A stretch of DNA of 64,000 nucleotides from NCBI GenBank assembly GCA_037442205.1, contig JBBIQS010000018.1, forward strand, positions 1 to 64,000, in the 5' to 3' direction. Below are positions 30,584 through 38,162 of this stretch, one piece after another. The notes beneath the pieces are model-generated. The model was not told the DNA's origin and ran no database searches. It saw only the letters and a list, made by a program, of their open reading frames with translations. Source of the DNA: JBBIQS01 sp037442205. Lineage in GTDB: Bacteria; Myxococcota; Myxococcia; Myxococcales; UBA5297. Made by a program: the position numbers and the translations under genes. How positions within the stretch are numbered: position 1 is the first letter of the stretch; every line of letters starts with the position of its first letter.

Positions 30584-31531
30584 ATGTCGGGCACCCCAGA
30601 CCGCATCCGCGAGGCGCAGGAGACGACCCTCGGCCGCAAGCCGGAGTGGCTCAAGGTGCGCCTGCCTTCCGGCCAGGGCTACGAGCGGGTGCGGGCGATC
30701 CTCGAGAAGACCCGGCTGGCGACCGTCTGCCAGGAGGCGCGCTGCCCGAACATGGGCGAGTGCTGGGGCAGCGGCACCGCCACCGTGATGCTGATGGGCG
30801 AAATCTGCACCCGCGGCTGCAAGTTCTGCCACGTCAAGGTCGGCCATCCGGCGCCGCTGGATCCCAACGAGCCCGAGGACCTGGCCCGCGCCGCCCGCGA
30901 CCTGTCGCTGCGCTACCTGGTGGTGACCTCGGTCGACCGCGACGACCTGCCCGACGGCGGCGCCGGCCACTTCGCCCGCGCCATCATCGCCCTGCGCCGC
31001 GAGTGCCCGGAGCTGATCGTCGAGGTACTGATCCCCGACTTCCAGGGCTCGACCCGCGAGCTGGACACGGTGGCCAAGGCCGCTCCCCAGGTCATCGCCC
31101 ACAACGTCGAGACCGTCGAGCGGCTGCAGCCCGTCGCCCGCGACAGGCGCGCCAGCTACCGCCAGTCGCTCGGCGCGCTCGAGCACCTCAAGCAGACCCA
31201 CCCCGGCATCTACACCAAGAGCTCGCTGATGCTCGGTCTGGGCGAAACTGAGGAGGAGTTGGTCCGCTGCTTCGAGGACCTGCGCGCGGTCGGGGTCGAG
31301 GTGCTGACCCTGGGCCAGTACCTGCAGCCCTCGCCGCACCACCTCAAGGTGGAGCGCTTCTACAAGCCCGCCGAGTTCGACGCCCTGCGCGACCGGGCGA
31401 TGGCCATGGGCTTCCTCTACGTCGCCGCCGGCCCGCTGGTCCGCTCCAGCTACAAGGCGGCAGAGCTTTTTCTCCGAGGGCTGATGCGCCGCCAAGCGCT
31501 CGCTCCCACTCCCAACGGCGTTCCGGGCTAG
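30584..31531 (+). CDS. lipA: Lipoyl synthase
   Basis: LipA inserts two sulfur atoms into octanoyl groups to make the lipoyl cofactor. The 315-residue protein has the auxiliary cluster Cys residues 49, 54 and 60 (CQEARCPNMGEC), the radical-SAM cluster C75, C79, C82 (CTRGCKFC) and the C-terminal RSSY whose Ser ligates the auxiliary cluster. It is full length. It lies 30 bases before the E1alpha gene and probably starts the operon, so the cofactor and the enzyme that needs it are made together. No lipB is present in the window. Confidence 0.97.
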   Translation: MSGTPDRIREAQETTLGRKPEWLKVRLPSGQGYERVRAILEKTRLATVCQEARCPNMGECWGSGTATVMLMGEICTRGCKFCHVKVGHPAPLDPNEPEDLARAARDLSLRYLVVTSVDRDDLPDGGAGHFARAIIALRRECPELIVEVLIPDFQGSTRELDTVAKAAPQVIAHNVETVERLQPVARDRRASYRQSLGALEHLKQTHPGIYTKSSLMLGLGETEEELVRCFEDLRAVGVEVLTLGQYLQPSPHHLKVERFYKPAEFDALRDRAMAMGFLYVAAGPLVRSSYKAAELFLRGLMRRQALAPTPNGVPG

Positions 31532-31560
31532 CTGCTGCCCGCGGCGCGAAGAGAGATCCC

Positions 31561-32691
31561 ATGCTCGCCTCAGACAAAGCTTCCCGAGATCCCCGGCTGC
31601 CGCTCAAGCCCGAGGACGTGCAGGCGCCCGACGTGCTGCGGGTGCTGCGCCCCGACGGCACGGCCGACCCGCGCCACGACCCGCGCGTGGAGCAGAAGGA
31701 CCTGCTGGCCCTCTACCGGCTGATGCTTCTCAACCGCGCCCTCGACGAGCGGATGGTCACCCTGCAGCGCCAGGGCCGGGTGGGCTTCTACATCGGCTCG
31801 ATCGGCGAAGAGGCGGCGGTGCTCGGCTCGGCCTTCGTGATGCGCCGCAACGACTGGCTTTTCCCCGCCTATCGCGAGCACGGCGCCACCCTGATGCGCG
31901 GCATGCCGCTGCAGCGCTTCCTCTGCAACATGTTCGGCAACCGCGAGGATCCGGTCCGCGGCCGGCAGATGCCCTGCCACGAGACCTGGGCCCCGGGGAA
32001 CATCGGCTCGATCAGCTCTCCGCTGGCGACCCAGTTGCCGCACGCGGTGGGAGTGGCGTGGGCGGCCCGCCTGAAGAAGAAGGACGACGTGGCGCTGGCC
32101 TACTTCGGCGATGGCTCGACCAGCACCAACGAGTTCCACACCGCCATGAACTTCGCCGGGGTATTCAAGGTCGGGACCATCTTCTTCTGCCGCAACAACC
32201 AGTGGGCGATCAGCGTGCCGCTGAGCAAGCAGACCGCCTCCGAGTCGCTGGCCATCAAGGCCCAGGCCTACGGCATGCCCGGGGTGCGCGTGGACGGCAA
32301 CGACCTGCTGGCGGTGATCGCCGCCACCCGCGCCGCCCACCAGCGGGCCCGCGAAGGGCAGGGGCCGACGCTGGTCGAGGCCATCACCTACCGCGTCCGC
32401 GGCCACTCCACCTCCGACGACCCGCGCGCCTACCGCAAGGACGACGAGGTCAAGCCCTGGGAGGAGCTCGATCCCATCAAGAGGCTGCTCGGGCACCTCT
32501 TGCACCTGGGGATCTGGACCGAGCAGGAGGACGCCGCGGTCCGCAAGGACATCGAGGAGGAGATCCGCGAGGCCACCGCCGCGGTAGAGAACCTGCCGCC
32601 GCCGGAGCTGGAGTCGATGTTCGACGACGTCTTCGCCAAGCGCCCCTGGCACCTCGAGGAAGAGCGCCAGCAGGCCCTCAGCCGGCGCTAA
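31561..32691 (+). CDS. bkdA: Branched-chain 2-oxoacid dehydrogenase E1 alpha subunit
   Basis: The 376-residue protein is a thiamine-diphosphate-dependent decarboxylase subunit. It reads as the branched-chain type: GFYIGSIGEEAAVLGSA, GRQMPCHETWA, SISSPLATQLPHAVG and RGHSTSDDPRAYRKDDEVKPW. The ThDP/Mg2+ motif is GDGSTSTNEFHTAMNFAG followed by CRNNQ. In the family, the subunit decarboxylates 2-oxoacids from Val, Leu and Ile and passes the acyl group to E2. A pyruvate role is less likely but not excluded. It is followed by E1beta after 58 bases. Confidence 0.9.
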   Translation: MLASDKASRDPRLPLKPEDVQAPDVLRVLRPDGTADPRHDPRVEQKDLLALYRLMLLNRALDERMVTLQRQGRVGFYIGSIGEEAAVLGSAFVMRRNDWLFPAYREHGATLMRGMPLQRFLCNMFGNREDPVRGRQMPCHETWAPGNIGSISSPLATQLPHAVGVAWAARLKKKDDVALAYFGDGSTSTNEFHTAMNFAGVFKVGTIFFCRNNQWAISVPLSKQTASESLAIKAQAYGMPGVRVDGNDLLAVIAATRAAHQRAREGQGPTLVEAITYRVRGHSTSDDPRAYRKDDEVKPWEELDPIKRLLGHLLHLGIWTEQEDAAVRKDIEEEIREATAAVENLPPPELESMFDDVFAKRPWHLEEERQQALSRR

Positions 32692-32749
32692 CCGAGATCC
32701 TTCTGCCGGCCCTCGCGGCGCGAGCGCACGCCGGCTTCGGAGCACATTC

Positions 32750-33730
32750 ATGGCCAAGATGAATCTGTTGCAGGCGGTCAACGACGCCCTGCGCCTGGAG
32801 ATGCGGCGCAATCCGGACGTGGTGGTGCTGGGCGAGGACGTCGGCAAGTTCGGCGGCGTCTTCCGCGCCACTCAGGGGCTGTTCGACGAGTTCGGCGGCG
32901 ACCGCGTCATCGACACCCCGCTGGCCGAAGGCGGCGTCATCGGCGCCGCGCTGGGGATGTCGCTCTACGGCCTCAAGCCGGTTCCGGAGATCCAGTTCGC
33001 CGACTTCATCTACCCGGCGATGGACCAGATCGTGAACGAGGTGGCCAAGTACCGCTACCGCTCCGGCGGCCAGTACGCCTGCCCGATGGTGATCCGCACC
33101 CCCTACGGCGGCGGCATCCGCGGCGGCCACTACCACTCGCAGAGCCCGGAGTCGCTCTTCATCCACACTGCCGGGATCAAGGTGGTGGTCCCCTCCAATC
33201 CCTACGACGCCAAGGGGCTCCTGCTGTCGGCGATGCGCGCCGAGGACCCGATCCTGTTCATGGAGCCCAAGCGCATCTACCGCGCCGCCAGCGGCGAGGT
33301 GCCGGAGGGCGACTACACCGTCCCGCTGGAGAAGGCGGCGGTGGTCCGCGAGGGCCAGGACGTGACGGTCATCGCCTGGGGCGCGATGTTCCACGAGGCC
33401 CAGGAAGCGGTGACCCAGGCCGCCGAGCAGGGCATCGACTGCGAGCTGATCGACCTGCGCACCCTGTGGCCGGTGGACATCGACACCCTGGCCGCCAGCG
33501 CCCAGAAGACCGGGCGGGTGGTGGTGGTTCACGAGGCGGCCCGCACCTGCGGCTTCGGCGCCGAGATCGTTTCGCTGATCCAGGAGCGCTGCTTCGTCCA
33601 CCTCGAGGCGCCGCTCAAGCGCGTCACCGGCTACGACACCCCGTTCCCCTACACCCTGGAAAACGACTACCTGCCGCGCGCCCCGCGCATCCTCGAGGGA
33701 ATCGTCGAGACCGCGCGCTTCGAGCCGTAA
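32750..33730 (+). CDS. bkdB: Branched-chain 2-oxoacid dehydrogenase E1 beta subunit
   Basis: The 326-residue partner completes the heterotetrameric E1. It has GEDVGKFGGVFRATQGL, DTPLAEGGVIGAALGMS, EIQFADFIYPAMDQIVNEVAKYRYRSGG and YHSQSPES, the last one being typical of branched-chain complexes. The C-terminal transketolase domain has DLRTLWPVDIDTL and VVHEAARTCGFGAEI. It is full length. E2 begins 138 bases later, and this gap contains a REP-like repeat, so transcription across it may be modulated. Confidence 0.92.
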   Translation: MAKMNLLQAVNDALRLEMRRNPDVVVLGEDVGKFGGVFRATQGLFDEFGGDRVIDTPLAEGGVIGAALGMSLYGLKPVPEIQFADFIYPAMDQIVNEVAKYRYRSGGQYACPMVIRTPYGGGIRGGHYHSQSPESLFIHTAGIKVVVPSNPYDAKGLLLSAMRAEDPILFMEPKRIYRAASGEVPEGDYTVPLEKAAVVREGQDVTVIAWGAMFHEAQEAVTQAAEQGIDCELIDLRTLWPVDIDTLAASAQKTGRVVVVHEAARTCGFGAEIVSLIQERCFVHLEAPLKRVTGYDTPFPYTLENDYLPRAPRILEGIVETARFEP

Positions 33731-33757
33731 GGTGGGGCCGGTTTCCGTTCAGCCCGA

Positions 33758-33823
33758 GCCCTTCGACCAGCTCAGGGCCGGCGAAGTCGGGGTCCCTTCG
33801 ACTCCGCTTCGCTCCGCCTAGGG
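33758..33823. repeat. REP-like palindromic element between E1beta and E2
   Basis: Two imperfect palindromic units of the type CCCTTCGAC...AGGG lie head to tail: 33758-33778 (GCCC/GGGC ends) and 33794-33823 (CCCT/AGGG ends, with GCTTCGCTCC inside). They look like the widespread short CCCTTCGACnnGCTCAGGG repeats of intergenic regions. I saw no other copy in this window, so family membership rests on likeness only. Confidence 0.5.
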
Positions 33824-33868
33824 CGAACAGAGTTCCAGAAGCAGATTTCAACTGTGAGGAGCACCGAG

Positions 33869-35110
33869 ATGGCGACCTTCGATTTCAAGCTGCCCGACAT
33901 CGGCGAGGGAATCGTCGAGGGCGAGATCGTCAAGTGGCTGGTGGAAGTCGGCCAGCGCGTCGACGAGGACCAGCCGATGGTCGAGGTGATGACCGACAAG
34001 GCCACGGTGGTCATCCCCAGCCCGCGCAAGGGCAAGGTGCTGCAGCTGCACGGCAAGGAGGGCGAGACCGCCCGCGTCCACCACTCGCTGGTGACCCTGG
34101 ACCTGGAGGGCGAGGCCACGGCCGCCGAGAAGCCCGCTCCGGCACCCGCGGCGGCTGCGGTCGGCGCGGCCAGGCCCAACGCGGTCGCCGCTGCCAACGG
34201 CCACAACGGCACCAAGGTGCTGGCTACTCCGGTCACCCGGCGCATCGCCCGCGAGCACGGCGTCGACCTGTCCTCGGTGCAGGGCACCGGGCCCTCGGGC
34301 CGGGTCCTCAAGAGCGACGTGCTGCGCTCGGTGGGCCAGGCCCCGGTCGCCGAGGTTCCCGCGCGCCGCGAGCCGCTCAAGTCTCCGGCCCCGGCGCAGG
34401 AGGGCGACCGGCGCCTCCCGCTCAAGGGGCTGCGCAAGGCCATCGCCAAGAAGATGGTCGAGAGCAAGTTCACCGCGCCGCACTACACCTTCGTCGAGGA
34501 GGTGGACGTCACCGAGCTCAAGGCGCTGCGCCGCCGGCTGAACCAGCGGCTGGCCGACGCCGAGGACACTCTCCAGCTCTCCTACCTGCCGTTCGTGGCC
34601 AAGGCCCTCACCTCGGCCTTCCGCGCCTTCCCGCAGCTCAATGCCAACTTCGACGAGGCTTCGCAGGAGCTGGTGGTCCGCTCGGCGGTCAACCTGGGAA
34701 TCGCCGTGGCCACCGAGGACGGCCTGATGGTCCCGGTGGTCAAGGACGTGGCGCACAAGAGCCTGCGCACCCTGGCCGAGGAGGTCGCCGCCCTGGCCGG
34801 CGCCGCCCGCGAGAAGCGCTGCCGCCAGGACGAGCTGACCGGCGGCACCTTCACCATCACCTCGCTCGGCGAGCAGGGCGGGCTCTTCGCCACCCCGATC
34901 ATCAACCACCCCGAGGTGGCCATCCTCGGGCTCCACAAGATGCGCCAGCGGCCGGTGGTCAAGGACGGCCAGATCGTGGTCCGCGACATGATGTACCTGT
35001 CGCTGTCCTTCGATCACCGGGTCATCGACGGAGCGGTCGGGGCGCAGTTCGCCTACGAGGTGATCCGCTACCTGGAGAGCCCCGAGCTCTTGCTGCTCGA
35101 GCTGGCGTGA
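33869..35110 (+). CDS. bkdC: Dihydrolipoamide acyltransferase (E2)
   Basis: The 413-residue E2 starts at ATG 33869 with GAGGAG 7 bases before it. The single lipoyl domain (1-80) carries Lys44 in MTDKATVV. An Ala/Pro linker, a peripheral-subunit-binding domain (about 117-152, TPVTRRIAREHGVDL) and the catalytic domain (about 185-413) with DHRVIDGA follow. In the catalytic cycle the lipoyl arm moves the acyl group from E1 to CoA. The likeness to branched-chain E2 matches E1. The E3 partner is probably the lpdA product 3 kb upstream of the operon. Confidence 0.93.
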   Translation: MATFDFKLPDIGEGIVEGEIVKWLVEVGQRVDEDQPMVEVMTDKATVVIPSPRKGKVLQLHGKEGETARVHHSLVTLDLEGEATAAEKPAPAPAAAAVGAARPNAVAAANGHNGTKVLATPVTRRIAREHGVDLSSVQGTGPSGRVLKSDVLRSVGQAPVAEVPARREPLKSPAPAQEGDRRLPLKGLRKAIAKKMVESKFTAPHYTFVEEVDVTELKALRRRLNQRLADAEDTLQLSYLPFVAKALTSAFRAFPQLNANFDEASQELVVRSAVNLGIAVATEDGLMVPVVKDVAHKSLRTLAEEVAALAGAAREKRCRQDELTGGTFTITSLGEQGGLFATPIINHPEVAILGLHKMRQRPVVKDGQIVVRDMMYLSLSFDHRVIDGAVGAQFAYEVIRYLESPELLLLELA

Positions 35111-35130
35111 GCCGCGCGTCGGCGCCGCGT

Positions 35131-35151
35131 GCCCCGTGCTAGGCTCGGGGC
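35131..35151 (+). terminator. Possible terminator after E2
   Basis: GCCCCG (35131-35136) pairs with CGGGGC (35146-35151) over a 9-base loop, 20 bases after the E2 stop. There is no T-tract and the next gene starts 17 bases later, so read-through is possible. Confidence 0.35.
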
Positions 35152-35167
35152 TGACAGGAGCTTGCCG

Positions 35168-35806
35168 ATGGCGCGCGACGAGGTCCGGGAGCTGATCCGC
35201 AAGGCGCAGGCCGCCGAGGTCGACGGCGACAAGGACGCGGCCGTCGAGCTGCTGGCCCAGGCCGCGCGAATGCACCTGCAGGAGGGCGAGCCGCAGCGCG
35301 CCGCCCGGCTCTACCGCAACTTCTTGCGGCTGTCCCCGGATCGCAGCGATCTGCGCACCGCGCTCGAGACGCTCGAGGCGGGCGGGGCCGGCGAGGATCC
35401 GCTCCTGCTCGGCGGCGGGCGGGTGATCGAGCTTCCTCGCCGCGGGCCGACCGCAGCCGACGACTCCCTCGAGTGCTGGTGCTCGTTCTGCTGCCGCCCC
35501 AAGTCCGAGGCCGGCCCGATGATCTCCGGTCCGGCCCAGGCCTTCATCTGCCGCTCCTGCCTCGACGCCGCCAGCGGCCTGATCGGCATCGAGCGCAAGC
35601 CAGCTCCCAGCGCTCCGGTTCAGCGGCCCGCCGAGTCGACCGGCCCGCAGGGCGGAGCGCAGTTCGTCGAGGCCGCGGTGGCGCTCTCGCGCGCGCTGGG
35701 CTGGAGCCTCTCCGAGATCCGCAGCCTCTCCGCCGACGAGCGCTCCAAGGCGCTCGAGCTGGTGCAGCCGCCCAAGGCTTCTCGGCCGCGCTCCAAGCGG
35801 CGCTAG
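35168..35806 (+). CDS. TPR protein with a ClpX-type zinc finger
   Basis: The 212-residue protein has a helical, TPR-like N-terminus (AQAAEVDGDKDAAVELLAQAARMHLQEG and RAARLYRNFLRLSPD, about 10-60). A four-Cys domain (about 99-140) follows with the pattern CSFC...FICRSC that ClpX uses for its N-terminal zinc domain. The C-terminus has a helix and an Arg/Lys-rich end. It has no ATPase part. ATG 35168 is preceded by AGGAG, and the longer start upstream is unlikely. It could be an adaptor that copies the ClpX substrate-binding module, which is inference. Confidence 0.75.
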   Translation: MARDEVRELIRKAQAAEVDGDKDAAVELLAQAARMHLQEGEPQRAARLYRNFLRLSPDRSDLRTALETLEAGGAGEDPLLLGGGRVIELPRRGPTAADDSLECWCSFCCRPKSEAGPMISGPAQAFICRSCLDAASGLIGIERKPAPSAPVQRPAESTGPQGGAQFVEAAVALSRALGWSLSEIRSLSADERSKALELVQPPKASRPRSKRR

Positions 35807-35859
35807 CCGGGTGCGCCCCGCCCCGGGGCGAAATCGCTCACCCCGCGGCGGCTCTTCAA

Positions 35860-35933
35860 AACTACCTGTTTTCAGGTGGTTGGCCGTGGAACGAGGGCTG
35901 CAAAGTCCCGCTCCATCCAGGCTCGGTGCCTGG
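35860..35933 (+). ncRNA. Structured leader of the downstream secreted-protein gene
   Basis: Three small stems lie in the 138-base spacer. Stem 1 (35860-35868 with 35873-35881) has a TTTT loop and 8 pairs plus one G-T. Stem 2 is short (35895-35897 with 35907-35909 around a GCAAAG-containing loop). Stem 3 is CCAGGC/GCCTGG (35917-35922 with 35928-35933). The ribosome-binding site GGGGAGAG follows directly. It does not match a riboswitch class I know. Confidence 0.4.
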
Positions 35934-35944
35934 GGGGAGAGTCC

Positions 35945-36862
35945 ATGGCCCGCTCGCTCGCCTGCATCGTCCTGCTCCTGGCCGCCTCCGCCCAGGCGCA
36001 GGAGATGCCCTCGTCGGTGCAGGTCTGCTTCGAGGGGCTGGGAGAGATCCCGCTCTTCGCCATGGGACCGCAGCGCAACTACCGCGACGCCGGGCAGGGG
36101 CTGTACGTGCTCGACCTCGAGCTGCGCTTCAACGGCTCGATCGCGCCTCAGCGCATCACCCGCTCCGGCCCGAACTGCCTGCGCGCCTGGATGCCCGCGC
36201 GCCCGCTGGAGTCGGTCTCGGTCTCCTTCGGCCGCACCGACACCAACCTGCGCGACCAGCGCAAGCCGCTCAAGCTGGAGCTGGTCCCCGAAAAGTGGCA
36301 CGACGCCGGCGCCCTGGTGCTCGAGCGCGGTCCGTTCAGCCGAGTCACTTCCGACCTGCCGGGAACCCTGGAGTTGGTGCGGGTGGATGGGCGCGAACCG
36401 CACCCGATCGACGAGCTGTCGCGGGTCCCCGCCGGCCGCTACCAGGTGCGCTACGCCGGCACCTCGCCCGAGAACTGCGCGCCAGAGCTGGTGCTCGAGG
36501 CCCGCGGGACCATCCGCTCCGACACCTGGCCCGAGGTCTACGCCGAGCTGTACGCCTACTACCGCGACGAAATCCTCCCGATGGTGCTCAAGGGCTACAA
36601 GCTCCCGCGCTGCCCCGCCGGCCAGCACCTGGAGGTCCGAATGACCCTGCTCGACGGCGCCTATCGCCACATGCTGGAGCCGGAGGTCCGCCTGGTGCGC
36701 ACCGAACGGCCGCCTCCGTCTTTCGAGATCACCGTCGACGGCAAGCGGCAGACACTGCTCGGCGACGCAGTGCTGCAGATCGGCTACGGCCAGGAGATCC
36801 ACGTCGCCGGCCTGGGACCGCAGGCCGCCCCGCCCGCGCAGAAGGTGGCCGCCGCTCCCTGA
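35945..36862 (+). CDS. Secreted protein of unknown function
   Basis: The product has 305 residues from ATG 35945. A clear signal peptide (ARSLACIVLLLAASAQA) is cleaved before QEMPSS. The mature protein is beta-rich with a few Cys (VQVCFEGLG, GPNCLRAW, ENCAPEL, PRCPAGQ) and an Ala/Pro tail. No catalytic motif is visible and I know no family. It is preceded by a structured leader, and it ends opposite the sigma-factor gene across a shared hairpin. Export to the periplasm is the only safe prediction. Confidence 0.68.
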   Translation: MARSLACIVLLLAASAQAQEMPSSVQVCFEGLGEIPLFAMGPQRNYRDAGQGLYVLDLELRFNGSIAPQRITRSGPNCLRAWMPARPLESVSVSFGRTDTNLRDQRKPLKLELVPEKWHDAGALVLERGPFSRVTSDLPGTLELVRVDGREPHPIDELSRVPAGRYQVRYAGTSPENCAPELVLEARGTIRSDTWPEVYAELYAYYRDEILPMVLKGYKLPRCPAGQHLEVRMTLLDGAYRHMLEPEVRLVRTERPPPSFEITVDGKRQTLLGDAVLQIGYGQEIHVAGLGPQAAPPAQKVAAAP

Positions 36863-36880
36863 CCCGAACCGAAAAGCAGA

Positions 36881-36912
36881 AGCGCGGGGAGTCTCGAGGA
36901 CTCGCCCGCGCT
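36881..36912. terminator. Bidirectional terminator hairpin
   Basis: AGCGCGGG-GAGTC pairs with GACTC-G-CCCGCGCT over a TCGAG loop, giving 13 pairs and one bulged G. It lies between two convergent genes and is followed on the plus strand by TCGATTCTTCTC. Confidence 0.7.
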
Positions 36913-36938
36913 TCGATTCTTCTCAACCTTCGCTCGGC

Positions 36939-37643
36939 TCAGGCCGCCGCCAGCGGCTCCAGGTAGCGGGCCAGGAAGGTCTTGGTCTTCATCTCGACCT
37001 GGCGCACCCGCTCGCGGCTCACTCCCCAGCGCTTGCCGATCTCCTCCAGGGTGCGCGGCGAGTCCTGCGTCAGCCGCTCCTGCAGGATGTCCCAGCCCAG
37101 GTCGCCCAGCCGCTTGCGCACCCGCGCCAGCGCCAGCCGCACGTTGCGGTCGTGCTCATCGCCCAGGTAGTCGCCCTCGGGGTCGGCGTTCTCGTCGACC
37201 AGCCGGTCGAGGTGGCTGATCTCGCCGTCCTCGTCCAGGGTCACGTCCAGCGACAGGTCGTGCATGCTGGCCCGCTGGCCCTCGCCGCCGCGCACCTGGC
37301 TGCGGTTGTCCTGCAGGTAGCGCTGGATGTAGGCGCGGATCCACCACACCGCGTAGGTGGCGAAGCGGGTGCCCTTGTTCGGATCGTAGTGCTCGATCGC
37401 CTTGAGCAGGCCGATGTTGCCCTCCTGCACCAGGTCGTCCACCCGCGCCCCGCGGTCGGCGAACTTCTTGGCCACCGAGATCACCAGCGCCAGGTTGCAG
37501 GTGGCCAGCATCTCGCGGGCCTTGGGGTCGCCCTTGCGCGCCTTCTTGGCCAGTTCGACCTCACCCTCGCGGGTCAGCTGGCGGTACTTGCTCAGCCCGT
37601 TGAGGTAGGACGACATTCCTTCGAAGCGTGCCGGTCGCCGCAT
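36939..37643 (-). CDS. RNA polymerase sigma factor, RpoH/SigB-like
   Basis: The 234-residue protein starts at ATG 37643, with AAGGAG 11 bases upstream. It has sigma70 region 2 (ISVAKKFADRGARVDDLVQEGNIGLLKAIEHYDP and FATYAVWWIRAYIQRYLQDN), a region 3 segment, and region 4 with the HTH phrase EEIGKRWGVSRERVRQVEMK. There is no region 1.1, so it is an alternative sigma, closest in appearance to RpoH-type and the Myxococcus SigB/SigC group. A heat or developmental role is possible but not shown. A 519-base untranslated stretch precedes it. Confidence 0.9.
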   Translation of the reverse strand: MRRPARFEGMSSYLNGLSKYRQLTREGEVELAKKARKGDPKAREMLATCNLALVISVAKKFADRGARVDDLVQEGNIGLLKAIEHYDPNKGTRFATYAVWWIRAYIQRYLQDNRSQVRGGEGQRASMHDLSLDVTLDEDGEISHLDRLVDENADPEGDYLGDEHDRNVRLALARVRKRLGDLGWDILQERLTQDSPRTLEEIGKRWGVSRERVRQVEMKTKTFLARYLEPLAAA

Positions 37644-38034
37644 GTTGCCCCGCGCTCCTTCCGTCGATTCGATGCGTCTGGCTGGATGTCTGCGCTCGCT
37701 CGTGCTGGCAGCTGGCCTTCGACTGCCCGGTCGGGCGGCGCCGGATTCTTTCGCCACGTTGGATGCCGACGGTTCGAACACGTTTCAGTTGCACCGCGGC
37801 GGCGAGCCCTTTAGGCAACGCCCGTGCCTCCCCGCGCCGGGGCCCCCAGGCCGCCAAGTCCCCGCAATTTGAGGCGGAATGCCCTCGCGCTTCCCGCCGC
37901 CGCTCTCCGCCCGATGAAAGTTTTGGCGAGCCGCTGCTCAAGTTTTTAAGCGCCGGAGCTCACCAGGGGCCTGGCGAAGGCGCTTTTGCTCCCCAGGACA
38001 CCCCCTGTTGGGCTGGCTTTTCGGGCGCTTCTTT

Positions 38035-38066
38035 GCCTGGTGCCTCCCTGGTTCGGCACGCCAGGC
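38035..38066. other. Imperfect inverted repeat
   Basis: GCCTGGTGCC and GGCACGCCAGGC pair over a 10-base loop, with two bulged bases. It lies beyond the korB terminator and its role is unknown. Confidence 0.3.
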
Positions 38067-38104
38067 AGACCCAATAAGGGGAGGCGTCGGGACCCAAAAA
38101 GGAG

Positions 38105-38134
38105 AGGCGCGCAGCCCTTGATGGCTGCGCGCCT
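38105..38134 (-). terminator. Terminator of the kor operon
   Basis: A perfect 12-bp stem (38105-38116 with 38123-38134) closes a CTTGAT loop. It lies 29 bases beyond the korB stop and on the minus strand is followed by CTCCTTTTTGGG. Confidence 0.85.
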
Positions 38135-38162
38135 CGAAGTGATGCGGAAGCTGCCTGGGCGG

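Larger units (their letters stand above)
37644..38162. other. Intergenic stretch between sigma-factor gene and korB
   Basis: No supported gene lies in these 519 bases. The left part must hold the control region of the sigma-factor gene, but I saw no convincing -35/-10 pair. The right part holds two hairpins, one at 38035-38066 and the korB terminator at 38105-38134. Short open frames here have the codon look of chance frames. Confidence 0.5.

Noticed and set aside
35860..35940. c-di-GMP (GEMM) riboswitch
   Set aside because: Only the GCAAAG loop is similar. The GGCAAACC core, the GNRA loop and the receptor are missing.
33848..36802. Antisense open frame of nearly 3 kb opposite E2 and the two following genes
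   Set aside because: It spans three real genes and has the composition of a mirror frame (His, Gln, Val, Gly-rich repeats without fold).
37642..38077. Plus-strand small genes before korB
   Set aside because: They lie over the sigma-factor leader and the kor terminator, have no ribosome-binding site, and no domain is visible.
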